Of a stretch of DNA of 64,000 nucleotides, positions 11,988 to 25,000 are shown in pieces (positions within the stretch are counted from its first letter, which is position 1; every line of letters begins with the position of its first letter). Position numbers and translations under genes: made by a program. The notes under the pieces were generated by a model, which was not told where the DNA came from, did no database searches, and worked only from the letters and a program-made list of their open reading frames with translations. The stretch spans positions 372,001 to 436,000 of the forward strand of contig JAJJXM010000016.1 of the NCBI GenBank assembly GCA_024516155.1. Reading direction: 5' to 3'. The stretch is from Pyronema omphalodes (taxonomy: Eukaryota; Ascomycota; Pezizomycetes; Pezizales; Pyronemataceae).

Positions 11988-13686
11988 TTAGAACTGAAAG
12001 TTGAATCCACCTCCACTGAAGGGGTTACCACCCGGCTGTCTGAACATAAACTGCTGTTGACCACCAAAGTGTGCAAATGGATTTCCACCGTGATGGAAGG
12101 GATTCTGCTGCTCCTGGCTGTTGGGGTCATCGCCATTATCGAAACGTTCTTTCAACTCAGGATTCGACAAAACTTCATATGCCTCATTGATTTGGCTCAT
12201 CTTAGTTTGAATCTGCTCAGGAGTCATGTCTCCTCTGTATTTATCTGGGTGATACTGCTTGGTCAATTTTCTGTATGCCTTCTTGATTTCGCGTTCGTTG
12301 GCATCTCGTGATAAACCAAGGACCTTGTAGTAATCTTTCGTCTTGGACTGGCGAAGTCGTTTCTGTGCCTCATTTAATTTGTTGTTAATCCTGGAGTCTC
12401 TGGCAGCACCGTCGACCTCCTCGCGGGCCTTTTCTAATAATCGGATAGCCTCTTCGAAAGACTCTGCCTCCAGCAAACTCGATGCCTTGAAGACGATAGC
12501 GGGAATTGACGATGGGTTCAACCGAAAAGCCTCCTCACAGTGTTTCTTTGCTTTTTCTGGTTTTTTCATCTACGGTAAAGATTAGCATCTAAACGGTCGA
12601 TCACCATAGCTCCAGATCTCGCTTACCTCGACAAAGTTATTGCAAATCATATCCTGCAGATCTCCCATAAGAGTCTGGGGGCTCTTGTCATTCAAAACAC
12701 CGTCCTTCATAAGCTCGTCCAAATCCGCCTTGACATCATCAAGAATACCGGTGTCTTCCCCATCACCCAACAAGACCTTATTGGCACTATTCCACATACG
12801 CTGTTCCCGGGACTTTCGTGCTTTACCAATTGCCTTCTCAGTATTCTTGATGCGTCTAAGGAGCTTGGAGCAGCTCTTAGAATCGGGATCGGAGTGTAGA
12901 CACTTCCTCAATTGAGCGGTAGACTTGTCGAAATCATTCAAAGACCAGTAAAGAATATTTGCAATCTGCAAATGGGGGTCAGTATTACCCGGGTTAAGCT
13001 GAGCAACATGCCTACAATCTCCATTAGCACTCGCTCGTTCATTCCAATATTATTCTCTCCGCGCACACGCAGAATCCCGCGCAACTTCAGGGAGTGTCAA
13101 GTGTGAATACTCACATCAAATCCCCCACCGCCTCAGGCAGGTCTCCCTTCATCACCCTACACTTCGCTCTACTCTGTCTCAACTCCAACACCTGACTTCC
13201 GACGGCAATGGCAATTCCCGCCTGTTCCACACACGTTTCCCAATCCCCCCTTGCCTCCGCCTCTTTCACCAACTCCGCCGCTGTCTCCGCCCTCTCAACC
13301 TCCTCTCTTTCCTGTTCCTTTCCACCCTTACTATAATCCTCCTTCGCCTTCTTCCACTCCCCAGTCTTCGCCTTCAACCCAGCCCGTTGAAGGAACGCAG
13401 CCTTGAAATCTGGCTTAAGCTCCAGAACTGCATCAAAGTCCGCAGAAGCTTGCGACGATCGTCCAAGAGATAAATAAGTTGCTCCACGCTTAAATAACGT
13501 CAGGTAATTAGAAGGATCCTTTGCAACAGCGGCGTCGAAATGACTCAGAGCGCCGTGTTTGTCGCCTTGAGCTAAGAGAGCATCTGCGGAGGCGAGAAGC
13601 GAGGAGACGGGGAGATTACTATCGGGATTGGCGAGGGTGGTGGTGAGAAGTAGAGCTGCGCTTAGGAGCGGTTTGAAGAGGACCAT
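11988..13686 (-). CDS. ER luminal TPR/DnaJ co-chaperone (P58IPK/DNAJC3-like)
   Basis: Three exons, 13686-13115, 13011-12627 and 12569-11988, close in frame to 512 codons plus stop, near the about 504 residues of DNAJC3. A secretory signal peptide ([19 protein letters not shown]) opens the protein. Tandem TPR repeats follow ([41 protein letters not shown] and others, about residues 30-370). A J domain ([19 protein letters not shown]) carries the HPD tripeptide in [10 protein letters not shown], and the tail is Gly/Phe/Gln-rich. DNAJC3-type proteins bind unfolded clients through TPRs and pass them to the ER Hsp70 BiP/Kar2. No KDEL-like retention signal is seen; the end is FNFQF. The start is fixed by the signal peptide. 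HAUS1 lies divergently 642 bp away. Confidence 0.9.
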
Positions 13687-14328
13687 GGTGACGGTCGAGC
13701 TCTGGGTTGGTGGGGTATGTAGTGAGTGTAAAGTCTAGCTTTTCTTTTTTTAATTTATAAATGACGTTGAAGATGGTTGATGGTTGAAGAAAATATGAAT
13801 TGGGGGGTTGATGTTTGGTAGCTTGATGTTGTTCTGGTGGGTTGTTGAAATTGAAGGTACTGTAGACTGACTGACTGACTGACTGACTGTTTACACGGTG
13901 TCGCTTTGCAGCTGTTGGTTGTTTCGAATATAAATACCTAACGGAAGATGGAGGGGAGAGTTTACCAGGTGTCCTTTTAGTCGAGACAGCTTTGGTGCAG
14001 CCACCCATTAGCGTGCAGGACAGGGTACAGTAGTCACATATTGGAGCTATTTGAAGCTAAGGATGGTTTATGTAATCAGAATATCCGGGGTATGGTGTCA
14101 CCAGTCACCAGTGACCCACGACTGTTCATAGCTCCTGGGGGCCGTCGCGGCGTCGAATCTCCATCCGATCTTCGAAGCTAGCGTGAGTTTATAGGCTGGT
14201 AGCCGTATGTAGGGCCAGCTACCGTTTAGTTTCAACTACATACCCACCTACAAGAACCGCGTCCGGCTACCAGCTCTCCTCGTCCGCAAGCTAGCTCCCT
14301 CCTCCTCCGGTGATTCGGCCTCACCAAC
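13687..14328. promoter_or_regulatory. Divergent promoter region, ER DnaJ gene / HAUS1
   Basis: The two start codons face away from each other across 642 bp. The interval contains a GACT run (13865-13888) on the DnaJ side and a pyrimidine-rich stretch directly before the HAUS1 ATG. Shared regulation is inference from geometry only. Confidence 0.5.
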
Positions 14329-15319
14329 ATGGCAGATTTCACCAGCATATGGTCCCCCGCAAAAGTCTTCAGTCCCACAGTCGCCCGACAACAATCCCAG
14401 CAGCTCCGAGAATGGCAATATATCGATAACTTCCTTGCCTCCAAGTTTCATCCGAACCCGGTTCCTCCCTTCGAACGCAATGCAGATACTTTAAAAGCTT
14501 TGATGGCGCTGTCTTCTACAAATGAGTCGGCGGACGAAAGCCGTAGCTTGGAGATTAGGGTTAAGGAAAAGGCGTTGGATGAGTTAAAGAAACGAGAAGC
14601 TGCGGAGGAGGAGAAACGACGGGGGAAGGGGGAGCCGTTACTTATTGGCGTGGAGGAGAATTTAACAAGTGATGGGAGAAGATGTTTAAACAGTGTGGCG
14701 TTGCTATCAGTAGCACTCGGTAGTGGGGGTGTAGAAGAAGGAAGGTAAGCTACATACATTATCAATTCCAGTCTAAGAAGCGCAGATGGATAGGAATGAG
14801 GGTACGGAGGTATTATAAAAAGCATCCACTAACCACAAAACCAACAGGATCGCAAACCATCTCCTAGACCTCTCTATCCAAGAAACCTCTCTCTCCCTAC
14901 AATCCACCCGTATTGAAGCTCTTCACACCCGGCTGCTAGGCGAACTCTCCAGTCTCCGTGAAATCCTCAGGGATCTCAACACCAACCCCATCCACACGCT
15001 TCCTGCCGATATCAATAACAGAATAACAGAATGGTCACGGACGACTAGGCATTTAAGTAATAAAATGGAGGACTATAAAGAGCGGTTACAGACGGTTGAA
15101 CAGAAACCTGGATTAACGGTGCCGGAGCTTATTGAGAAGGAGAAGGAGGTGTTGGCTCTTAAGGAATTGGTACTGGATCTTGAGGGACAGGCGAAGGGGT
15201 TCCAGGGTTTGCCGCCGGAGAAGGATTTGGCTAGGGTTGAGGTGGAGAGGGTGCAGGCGGAGTTGGAGGAGTTGGAGAGGGTTAGAGAGGGGTTGTATGA
15301 TACCATGGTGGGGAGGTGA
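14329..15319 (+). CDS. Augmin complex subunit HAUS1
   Basis: Two exons, 14329-14744 and 14848-15319, join in frame to 295 codons plus stop (human HAUS1 has 278 residues). The N-terminus resembles HAUS1 in the segment LASKFHPNPVPPFERNADTL (human counterpart around HPIPQYEVNPRTTEIL). The rest is largely coiled coil. The C-terminal LPPEKDLARVEVERVQAELE corresponds to the human MPNPSLAQVKIEEAKRELD region. Augmin recruits gamma-tubulin to the sides of microtubules to amplify spindle microtubules, and it is present in filamentous fungi but absent from budding yeast. The assignment rests on remembered pattern similarity of a divergent coiled-coil protein, so the family is likely but not certain. Confidence 0.75.
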
Positions 15320-16223
15320 TGAGGTGGGGAGATGATAAAAGATAATGAAAAGGCGATGAAGTATACCGCAAGCACAGAAGTTATTCTCAAACTCATTACA
15401 TCAAAACAAATGAATTATTGCATATCCGAATAACCCCATATCCCAATAACCAAAACCCCAAATTAGAAAAACAAATTCAGATACAAGAAGCGAAGCAGCG
15501 AAGTAGCGAAGAAGCGAAGTAGCTATGTTAATTCCAGCGGTGATCTCAACTACCGCAATCCCACGGGACCACGGGATTCAAGTTAAAATACACTACATAG
15601 CGCAACCCAAACTGCCTGTATATCTATTATCATCACACCGTAGACACCGTAGACACCGTATAAAAACATCCGTAACATCCCCCCGCCCCCCCCCCCCCCC
15701 CCTCCTTCACTCCGGACAACTTCAGAAAACTGATTCCCATCGCTTCTCTGAAAATTGGTAGACGGTTAAGGCAACCGTCTTTCAATGAAGTACCATATAT
15801 CCTCTGTAATCCCATGAGCCAGCACCCACGTCATCTCAGCGAATCCTCATCTCCTCAGCGAATGCATCCCATACCCCCCCGGCTACTCCTATAAAAAATC
15901 TGTGTGGTATATGGTGTATGATATAATCTCAATTTTTTTTTCTTCTCTCTTTTGTTTTTGTTTTTTTTTAAAAAAATACAAAACCAGAAGAGTAGCTCCA
16001 AACATATAAAAAAAACACAAAAAAACACAAAAAAACACATAACATATAAAAAAAACTTTACTCCCCCATCCCCATCACCCACCCATCCCCATCCCCATCC
16101 CCATCCCCCCATCTCCCACCCTCCCCACCCCCCCTCCCATCCTCCCTCTCCATCCCCATCCCCATCCGCATCCGCATCTCCCCATCACCCACCCACCCAC
16201 CCCCCGCGCAACTTCCCCTTCCA
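15320..16223. other. Convergent spacer between HAUS1 and D-LDH-like gene
   Basis: Both neighbours end here, so this is a terminator-type spacer. It holds a GAAGCGAAGTAGC repeat (15486-15524), a C-rich homopolymer region (15683-15704) and a C-rich CATCCCC-type repeat (16060-16200). No gene is visible. Confidence 0.65.
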
Positions 16224-17732
16224 CTACTTCTCTGGTTTACACTCATTCAAGCACTCTCCCTTTTCCTGCAAATCAAGTAAATTCTGAATGGTAGTATGCG
16301 CAATACTCAATAACGCTTCTTCTGTAAGGAAAGCTTGGTGTCCACTATTTGTTCGAGGTTAGCATCAGTATCAGTATCCGTAATCCCCATATCTATCTAA
16401 CCAACCGCCAGTATCTATCTAACCAACCGCCAGTATCTGCACTTCTCAATTGGCTGATGAAGTAGTCTATGAAGCAACTTATGAACCAGTCTATGAAACC
16501 AACATACCTGACAAAAACATTATAAAACGACAACAACCTAGCAAAATTATCATCATGAATAATTTTGGAACTAGAATCCGCAAAGAAGTATGCACTTTCA
16601 TTTTCGTAGACGTCGAGACCCACGGCTCCTAGATGGCCTGTTTTCAGAGCCCTGTTTATGGGAATTATCATCAGCATTGATATCTTAACCAGAACCCCCC
16701 CCCCCCCCCCCCCAGAACCCCCCTTATTGATCACCTACCAAATAAGATCCACCGTATCAACCAGCCCACCTCTTGAAGTATTAACCAACACAGCTCCCTT
16801 CTTCATCTGCGTCAACCTCTCCCTATTAATCATATGCCTAGTTCCATTTTCGCCCTCTGTAAGCGGACAATGCAACGAGACCACATCCGCCTCTTCCAGC
16901 AACTCTCTTAGAGTTTCAGTATACTGGATGCCATATTCCCTAGCCGTTTCCTCATTTCTATATAAATCATACGCCAAAACTTTACATCCAAATCCCTTGG
17001 CAAGAATTTTTCCCGTAAGTAAACCAATTTTTCCAGTTCCGATGATCCCGATGACTTTGGAGGAAAGGTTAAAGCCGGTTAAACCGTCGAGAAGAAAGTT
17101 ACCTTCACGAACTCGGAGGTACGATTTGTGGTATTTGCGGATTATGGTTAGCATCATACCCACGGCGAATTCGGCGACGGAGACGGGGGAGTAGGCGGGG
17201 ACCCGAACGACCTGGAGACCCAGAGATGAGGCATGCTGGAGATCGATGTTGTTGAAACCGGCGCAGCGGAGCGCGATGTATTTCTATATACAGACAGAGT
17301 ATGTTAGCGATGCGATGGTAATGATGGTAGAAAAAAGGAAAAACTTACAACACCGATATCTTTCAAGACTCCAAGAACTTCCTCATCACATTGGTCGTTG
17401 ACGAATATACAAACCGCCTCGTGATCTGCGGCTAATATGGCGGTTTTGGCGTCTAGTCGTGCGTCCAGATAGGTGAATTCTATCTTCCCTAAATCGTTGG
17501 CTGATTCAAAGGAATCTTTGTCGTACTGTGTAGGAGCGGTTTGGTTAGTTGGTGTTTGTGATGGTTTTTGGAAGTATATAAATAGGATGAGATATAGATG
17601 GGATGGTGTGATAGGGTGTGATAGGGTGTGATAGGATGTGATAGGATGTGATAGGATGTGATGGGATGACATGATGGCATATGATGGCATATGATGACAT
17701 ACCTTCTTAGCACCGAATACTGCGACCTTCAT
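16224..17732 (-). CDS. D-lactate dehydrogenase-like D-2-hydroxyacid dehydrogenase
   Basis: Five exons, 17732-17703, 17525-17349, 17283-16739, 16651-16508 and 16344-16224, close to 338 codons plus stop, the usual length. The NAD-binding motif GIIGTGKIG and the catalytic trio are all present: Arg in NTSRGGLVDT, Glu in GLDVYENE and His in SGHQAFLT. The segments YIALRCAGFNNIDL and LARLLSFYNVFV are typical of fermentative D-LDH (LdhA-like) rather than of formate or glycerate dehydrogenases. The expected reaction is pyruvate plus NADH to D-lactate in the cytosol, but substrate cannot be read from sequence alone and other 2-oxoacids are possible. Intron 1 contains a 10-bp GTGATAGGAT-type tandem repeat, and intron 3 contains a 19-nt homopolymer. 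Confidence 0.87.
16695..16713. repeat. C19 homopolymer inside a D-LDH-like intron
   Basis: Nineteen consecutive C on the plus strand, hence G19 in the pre-mRNA of the D-LDH-like gene, located in the third intron (16738-16652). Confidence 0.9.
17596..17690. repeat. 10-bp tandem repeat (GTGATAGGAT) in a D-LDH-like intron
   Basis: About eight imperfect units of GTGATAGG(A/G)T, then ATGATGGCAT variants, fill most of the first intron (17702-17526) of the dehydrogenase gene. Confidence 0.8.
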
Positions 17733-18309
17733 TTTTTTATTTGTTTCGAGGTATTTATTTCTTACTGACGAAGGAATTAATTAATACTGAAGTTAATTTT
17801 AATCGATATTGATAATGCAATTAACAACGCAATCAATTATTATCGTTAACGATGTTGTTGTTGTTGTTATTGTTGTTGATGATGAATTATCCTCTAGAAA
17901 TTTTCTCAACCTCCCAGAAGATATAACGCAATATATAAATAATCTCTGATAATTCCAAGCCGTCCGCATCACATCGCACCATTTTCTCCGTCATGCTCCG
18001 CTATGCTCCGTTATGTATGTTTGCTTATTCCTTCGCTTGTTTCCACCATACATGTGACGCCTATGTATGCTGATGATGATTTTCGCGATGTGTCTAGAAG
18101 TGGCAGTGGCGAAGGCGAAGGCGGGGACAGGGGCGAAGGCGGGGCAATTCGTAACGACAGCGGCGTCACGGCGTCATGGCGTCACGGTTGAAGGTTCAAC
18201 CAAAGCCAAAGCCAAAGCCACAGCCATAAAACCCTTGTAAATACATACACGACTATACATAGAATCTCTAGATAAGACCTGACCAGTAAACGATTGTAAT
18301 AGCAATAGC

Positions 18310-18399
18310 AATGGTAATGACAATGGTAATGGTAATGGTAATGGTAATGGTAATGGTAATGGTAATGGTAATGGTAATGGTAATGGTAATGGTAATGGT
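18310..18399. repeat. GGTAAT hexanucleotide repeat
   Basis: About 14 nearly perfect GGTAAT units. On the minus strand the repeat reads as an (IT)n peptide, which is a repeat artefact. Confidence 0.9.
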
Positions 18400-18640
18400 A
18401 AGAGAAAGAAAATGATAATGATAAAGACTAGTCCAGAAAATTATGTATAGCAATGACAATGGTAATGGTAGTGGTAAGAGAAACAAAAGAAATCTTCCGA
18501 TCATCAGTCCACGGAAGCCGAAAAGGTCCATGATGAAAGTTCCAAGATCTGGGCTTGCATCGTGCATTGCGTTCGTATTTCGTGCTTTATGTGTTGTGTT
18601 GTGTTGCGCATCCGCCGGGCCCTTATGTAGAACCCTTGGA

Positions 18641-18780
18641 ACCTATCAATCCCATCAATCCCATCAATCCCATCAATCCCATCAATCCCATCAATCCCAT
18701 CAATCCTATCAATCCCATCAATCCTATCCATCCCATCAATCCCATCAAACCCATCAAGCCCATCAAGCCCATCATAATCA
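18641..18780. repeat. 9-bp minisatellite CAATCCCAT
   Basis: About 15 units of CAATCCCAT with a few substitutions toward the 3' side (CCTAT, CAAACCCAT, CAAGCCCAT). There are no spacers, so it is a tandem array. Confidence 0.9.
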
Positions 18781-20356
18781 AATCCCCTAAGAGTGCGCTT
18801 TACGGCCTATGATCCTCTTATGATTCGTTCCCGAAAACTGGCTTCCGTAGCTGAGGTTCGTAGGTTCGTAGGTTCGTAGGTTCAAGTTTTAAACCAATGC
18901 GCGTGGGAAACAGCGGAACTCTTTCAATCCAGCAAATATCGACTTCTTATTCGTTTCCGAGGGTTTGCTCCCATGGTTCTGTTCTGGGCACCTGGCACCT
19001 GGCACCATATTTTTTTTAAAATCTCGTATGTATGCAGAAAAATTAAGTTTATACCAATGCGCGTGGATGCTCGTGGATACTCGTGGAATGCTCGTGGTAA
19101 TCAGTTGAGAAACATCCGGAAAACAGGTGATTGTTATGTACTCATGGATTGTGTGGCGTGTGGCGTGCGTATCATCATAGCATAAACACCTGTCAATGGG
19201 ATGTAGAAGTGGCGTGGTATGTTGAGGACGTGTTGATATGTAATGAGATGAGTATAGGAATGATAGGATGGGATGGGAGTGGATGGGAGTGGATATAAAA
19301 ATAAGCATACATAACCATAAGTACAAACGAAACTCAATGACACTGGGTGATGCATTTTTCCTCCGCACGAAAAGTATACATGCTCTTGTACGTATAACTC
19401 CTGCCCATCCGGCGATACATACAGTATTTAGTAATATTCTTTACTGTATTATATAAACACAACCCCCAACACAAAAAAATGAAATAAACACCATTATCAT
19501 AGTTCCTATCATTTATCTATCTCGCTTCTTTCCCTCGATGTGTTGATGTACATATCTTATCAATTACTCTCTGATCACCCGGTTGTTAATAAGGGCCCTA
19601 AACCTCAGGGCCACAACAAACCCCAAACCCCAAATCCCAAGCGAAACCTAACACCCTGACCCTGGAATTTGTACATATATATAAGTACATACCTAGCTTC
19701 TAACTTCTAACTTCTAACTTTAAGCGAAAATTTAAGATATAAAGATATCTATAAAAAATACAAAAAATACCGTCGAAGCTGGCATCGTTGGTCGTTGATC
19801 ATTGGTCATCAGAACAAAGTATACATACATACATACCGGAGGAAACATGTCTGTATGTCTGTAATGGTGTCATACAGAGTTTCCTTATCGTTCGGCTTAG
19901 CCCACCCTATAGCCGGATGAGCCCGCAACTAAAACCCGCCGTAGAGTCTGATCGATAGCATAGGATATTCAAGAGAAGGGGATGAATAGATGATTGGAAA
20001 TATATACTTTGGGTAGCGTAGTAGCATAGTAGTACTGTAGTAGGGTAGGCTTTGGATACCAGATAGAGACAGCAGATAGAGACAGAGACAGCAGACAGAG
20101 ACACAGGCGGGGGATATAAACAGCAGCGATAACAGCAGATATAAACAGCAGCGATAAACAACAACAACAACGATAGCGATGAGGTCTAGCGTACATACAT
20201 ACATAAAGGTTACTGTATGCAACTGTAAGTTTGTAACGATTACTGGACGATTACTTACAGTGCGAACTCAGGGTAGCATAGACTCTACATAAATCAACAA
20301 AAGTAAAGCGCGTGATACTTGTTAAGGTATGGTATTGGTATTAGTATATTCCTGAG

Positions 20357-20452
20357 TATTTTTCAGTGTTCCTAGGTTGAGTGTTCCTAGGTTGAGTGTT
20401 CCTAGGTTGAGTGTTCCTAGGTTGGGTGTTCCTAGGTTGAGTGTTCCTCAGT
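20357..20452. repeat. 15-bp minisatellite GTTCCTAGGTTGAGT
   Basis: Five to six units of GTTCCTAGGTTGAGT (one with GGGT), flanked by degenerate GTTCCT half units. CCTAGG inside each unit is a palindrome. Confidence 0.9.
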
Positions 20453-22097
20453 GTTCCCGAGCTTGTTCCTGAGTTAAAGTGTTCCTGCAGATTTATGCAG
20501 CTGAAAATGCAGCTGAAAATGTATGTATGGGTACAACATGTAAAAAATGACAATGACGATGATGACGATGATGACGATGAGTTCATATGTAGATACTGTA
20601 TGACTCTAAAGTTTAAGGCGCACTGTTGGAAGGAAGGAAGGAAGGAAGGAAGGAGGGGAGTGACTCCTCACTCGGATTATGCGGTCCCTAGTCCATAGAT
20701 ATGGCTCGGCTCGGCTTGGATCATGTGCAGGAATATGTAGGAACGATGACGAAGGTGCGGTGTTTATAAGTACAGTCGAACTGTACATAGAGTCATCGGA
20801 GAAGGGCCGCTAGTTAAGCTGGTGATGCTGGTGACGGTGATAGTGATGCGGAGAATATGGAGAAATAAATACTGAGAAATAAAAGGAAAAAAATAAAATA
20901 AAAATCACCACTTTTACATGCTGGGGGTTTTTTGGTCCTGCCGGTGAATGAGTGGGAAAAGTCGGAGCGTTTTTTTTTTCGGGATGTTTGAGAGGAGGGG
21001 TACGGAATGGCCTGTTGCATGTTGAGTCACTTGCGGTAACTCCGAATATTGGGCCGGTTTTGATCTTTTTGTTTGGATGGTCTGGGGATTGAAATATGGG
21101 CTGTGTATATACGGGCTGTTATCGGATACGTAGCGGCAATCGTAGGTAAAATAGGAGGATTATTAGAATTTATTTTTATCAAGGCTTTGAGGAAGGAAGG
21201 AAAGATACATAGACATCCGTAGTGGCTGTAGAAACTGCATCTATCCACAAAAAAGGAGTGATGCTTCATGACGGGGGTTCTGTAAATCCTACATATCCGC
21301 ACGGTAACTTTAATTCTATTTTGCGTCTATTGACAACTGTATGTAACCTCTGCAACTCTATTTCTAATCCAAATAGCATCGTGATACATTAAACGGGAGG
21401 TGGGCGCTGGACATGCACTTGCACAATTCACGCGCACCTCGTCATCGTCTTGATCTGTCATCCGTGATAAGGACAGCCAGAGACAGCCAGACAGACAGAC
21501 AGCCTTTCCGGCAACATCCTTCTCCGCACACAAAAACCTCCGATCTCCACGGATAATCATATTCCGTTCCTGAATTTTTCTTTTTTTCATCGAGTTTCCC
21601 CTCTCTCAGCCTCAGCCTCAACATTTCCCACCGAATCACGTCGTTCGTTGCTCAACACGAGCCAGTCCAGCAGCTCTCCACGCATCCCTTGAGACACCAT
21701 TACACTCTACATACACCCACACATACATAGTCGTCTGGTTTCATAACGCAACTACAACCAGCACTAAACCCAACAAGCAAGCTCCCGACCGACCACCTGA
21801 GCTTCCGTACACATCCTGGAACGATAGCTATTAGCAAGCCTAGCAAGTTACATAGTTCCATACAGACCATACCATACAAGAGCTCTCTCTTTCTCTCTTG
21901 AAGCACGCACGCAAACACACACATCTACACCTTACAGGACCTGTCATCACCAGCGCGCGCAACAGCGACCGAACAAACAAGCGACTCTCCTCCATAACCA
22001 CCGTCACCGTCACCGTTATCCGTATCGCGCCTCCTCAACAGTCCCTCACTTCAACCTATCCTATCCATATCTAATCTACATACCCAGCGCGCAAGGA

Positions 22098-25000
22098 ATG
22101 TTATCCGACGACGACCTCGACAATGACCGCAGCGCCTTTCCTCGTACCCAACGAAACCCACGAAACTACCGACCCCCCCGCGCAGGCACCCAGAGTATGA
22201 TGCTACCTCCTCGTCGTCCTAGTATCGGTGATGCCTCTGATGAGGACCAGAGTGATGCTGCTGCGATCAGTAGCAAGACCCCGTATAATATGAACCAGAG
22301 TCTTTACCAGCTTATACAGCAGACTGCTGCGGTTGGGTTAAGAGGGGGAAACTGGAGACATTCGCATAGGGGCAGAGGAGACTCGGAGGAGGAGGAAGAG
22401 GAGGGGGATGAGGATGATAAGGGGAAGGGGAAGGAACGACCCGCACCGACGAAATTGACGAAAACTTGGGGGTCGGCGTTGAATAGGATTGAGGAGAAGG
22501 ATTTACAGGATAGCGAGGAGAGAGGATGGCAGAAACATGGTCCAGCGCCTTACATGTCACAGGTGTTGGAACATCAGAAGAGTGAATTCCAGACGGCGCA
22601 GAATAGTAGGAGTGATATTAGGGATGCGCCGGAGAGGACTATGGATTTGGCAAAGAAGGTTATGGAGATTTTTAGTTTGCCGCAGGAGGAGAAGGTTGAA
22701 GCTGGTATGTTGGAGTGGTCCAGTCTACAGTTTCCAAACGGACATACAGATTGCTGATGAAGACCAGAATATCCGTGTATGCTTATGAGCCTGGAGAGTA
22801 TATTTCTACAGGGACATCTTTACATTACCGCATACCATATTTGTTTCTACGCATACTTACCAAAGAGGACGGTAAGTCGATTTACAAACATCCGGTTTGG
22901 GTGTTGCATAAGCTAACAAAATCAACAGAACGTAAACCTGAAAACCGGTTATCTTTCGAAGCGCGGAAAATCAAATGTCAAATTCACCCGGTACTGGTTC
23001 GAGCTAAAGGGTCATGTATTGACGTACTTTGCCGATCCGTCGGAACGCTATTTCCTGAATGGACATATCGACCTACGATATGGAATCCAGGCTAGTCTTG
23101 TTGATGCTGGTAAAGATGGGAAGGAAAGCAAAGATCCGACGGCTTTTATTATTACCACCGACCAGCGGAAATTATACTTCAGGGCGGACACTGTAACAAG
23201 CGCCAAGGAATGGGTTAAGGCTATCCAGAAGGCAATATTCCGCACGCGCAATGAAGGTGACAGTGTCAAAATCTGTATTCCTACCTCCAGTGTCATGGCG
23301 GTTGAAGATATTCCTTTACCGGGGGCCCAGAAAACAATCAGGTTGAACGTAGTCGATAGTGACGATACGTATACCATAGATGATGTGAGTGTCTGCTTAA
23401 TCCCCGAATCATCTTGAATATTGGCTGATATTGGAGTTTAGTATTACTTTGGTTTCAATGAATATGGAACTACTGCATTACGTGTTTTACAATCTGCAGT
23501 TGAGGGTTGTGCAGCTTCAAGACTACCGGAGTACCTCAGAGATTCAACTGGTTCGATAGGTTCTTGCGTAAGCAGGGATATGTCTCAGAGAGAAAATGTC
23601 AGAGCAACTTTATCACCCAGATCACCAACTGGAAGTGCTAGAGGCAGCCCCAGAGTAAGTGGAGAATATACAAGATCAAGCTTCGACCCAGCACGTCGCA
23701 ATGATTTTGGGGGCCCGTTAAAACGAAAGCAGGGTCATAATAGAATTTTCTCAACTGACTCAACTGAGCTTTCTTATGGAGAGGCTGAATCTTCTCGTAC
23801 CACTGATGATGAAGATCACTCACAGTCTGGAAGCCAGATTCTCAGTGGCTCGGATCTCTTTCATTCTCCAACTATGAAACTTAACCGGCTTTCTTTATCC
23901 CGTAAAAAGGCATCGGCACAAGACAAGGATACTTCACCTAGTGCAACTATTCGTATCCAGCCTCCAACAAGACAACAAACTCATCATGGCGACCAGGATT
24001 CAGGCTCAGAGCCAAATAGCCCTGTTGGTGCTAATAAAACTACTGGAATTTACCCCATTGCAAAGGCAACTGAATGGGCTGGTTGGATGAAGAGGCGTTC
24101 AGTTAAGGTTGGATCCATTCTCACCAGTCAGCCAATGGGATATCTTGAAAAAGTTACCGATATGTTATCTGGAGGAAAAACCCACCAACAACCAATGGGT
24201 ATGATGCCACATGAAAAAGTGGACGACGAAGAACAAGGCGAGGGAGAACTTAGTCCTGAGGATCATAGTGCAAGATTCCGGAACAGTTTCGCCATGCCCG
24301 AAAATGAAAAATTGTGTGCGGTTTACTACGGATACCTTCATCGGACAGTTCCTCTTTACGGAAAGATATACCTTAGTGAGCGAAACTTCTGTTTCCGTTG
24401 CGTTTATCCGGGAATTAAAACCAAGATGATTCTTCCGCTGAAGGATATCGAGAGTGTTAAACGCAATAAGGGATTCCGATTTGGGTATTCGGGTATGATT
24501 ATCACAATTCGTGGTCATGAGGAAATCTTTTTCGAATTCGGCCAAGCAAATGCTAGAAATGAATGCACCAATATTATGATGGAAAATCTGGATGAGCTTC
24601 GACACATGGCAGAAAGTGGCTTCCTGAGCCGGGGTGAATACGAAGATGCAGAATCGGCTAAGAAAGAACATCAGATGTTACAAGAAGCTCATGGATATGG
24701 CAACATGACGAATTCCGGCTATAGCACAGCTAGTAGAACTTCAAACTCCCCGGTGATATTTGATGACACCCATGGATCCATCATCGACTTTCAACCCGAG
24801 CCAATGAAGATTACCTGTCTTACTATTGGATCTCGTGGTGATGTTCAACCATTTATTGCTCTCTGTCTGGGATTGAAAAAGGATGGCCACTCGGTCAAAA
24901 TTGCCACTCATGCAGAATTCCGAAACTTTGTGGAATCCCACGGTATCGAATTTGCAGAAGTAGCCGGAGACCCAGCTGAATTAATGCAGCTGTGTGTTGA

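Larger units (their letters stand above)
17733..22097. other. Gene-free satellite-rich region and ATG26 promoter
   Basis: This 4.4 kb between two divergently transcribed genes holds microsatellites (listed separately), a GGTTCGTAGGTTCGTA repeat near 18855-18885, GGAAGGAA near 20630-20655 and a GACGATGATGACGATGATG run near 20555-20580. Toward 22,097 the sequence becomes C/T-rich, as expected for the upstream region of ATG26. No open frame shows a known domain. Confidence 0.6.

Noticed and set aside
18641..18780. Possible CRISPR-like array from regularly repeated CAATCCCAT
   Set aside because: Units are contiguous without spacers, there are no cas genes and the genome is eukaryotic; it is a minisatellite.
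22705..22811. Frameshift or broken GRAM 1 in ATG26
   Set aside because: An intron 22705-22767 with GTATGT donor and CTGAT branch point restores EYPC...LQGHLYIT in frame, so no damage is needed.
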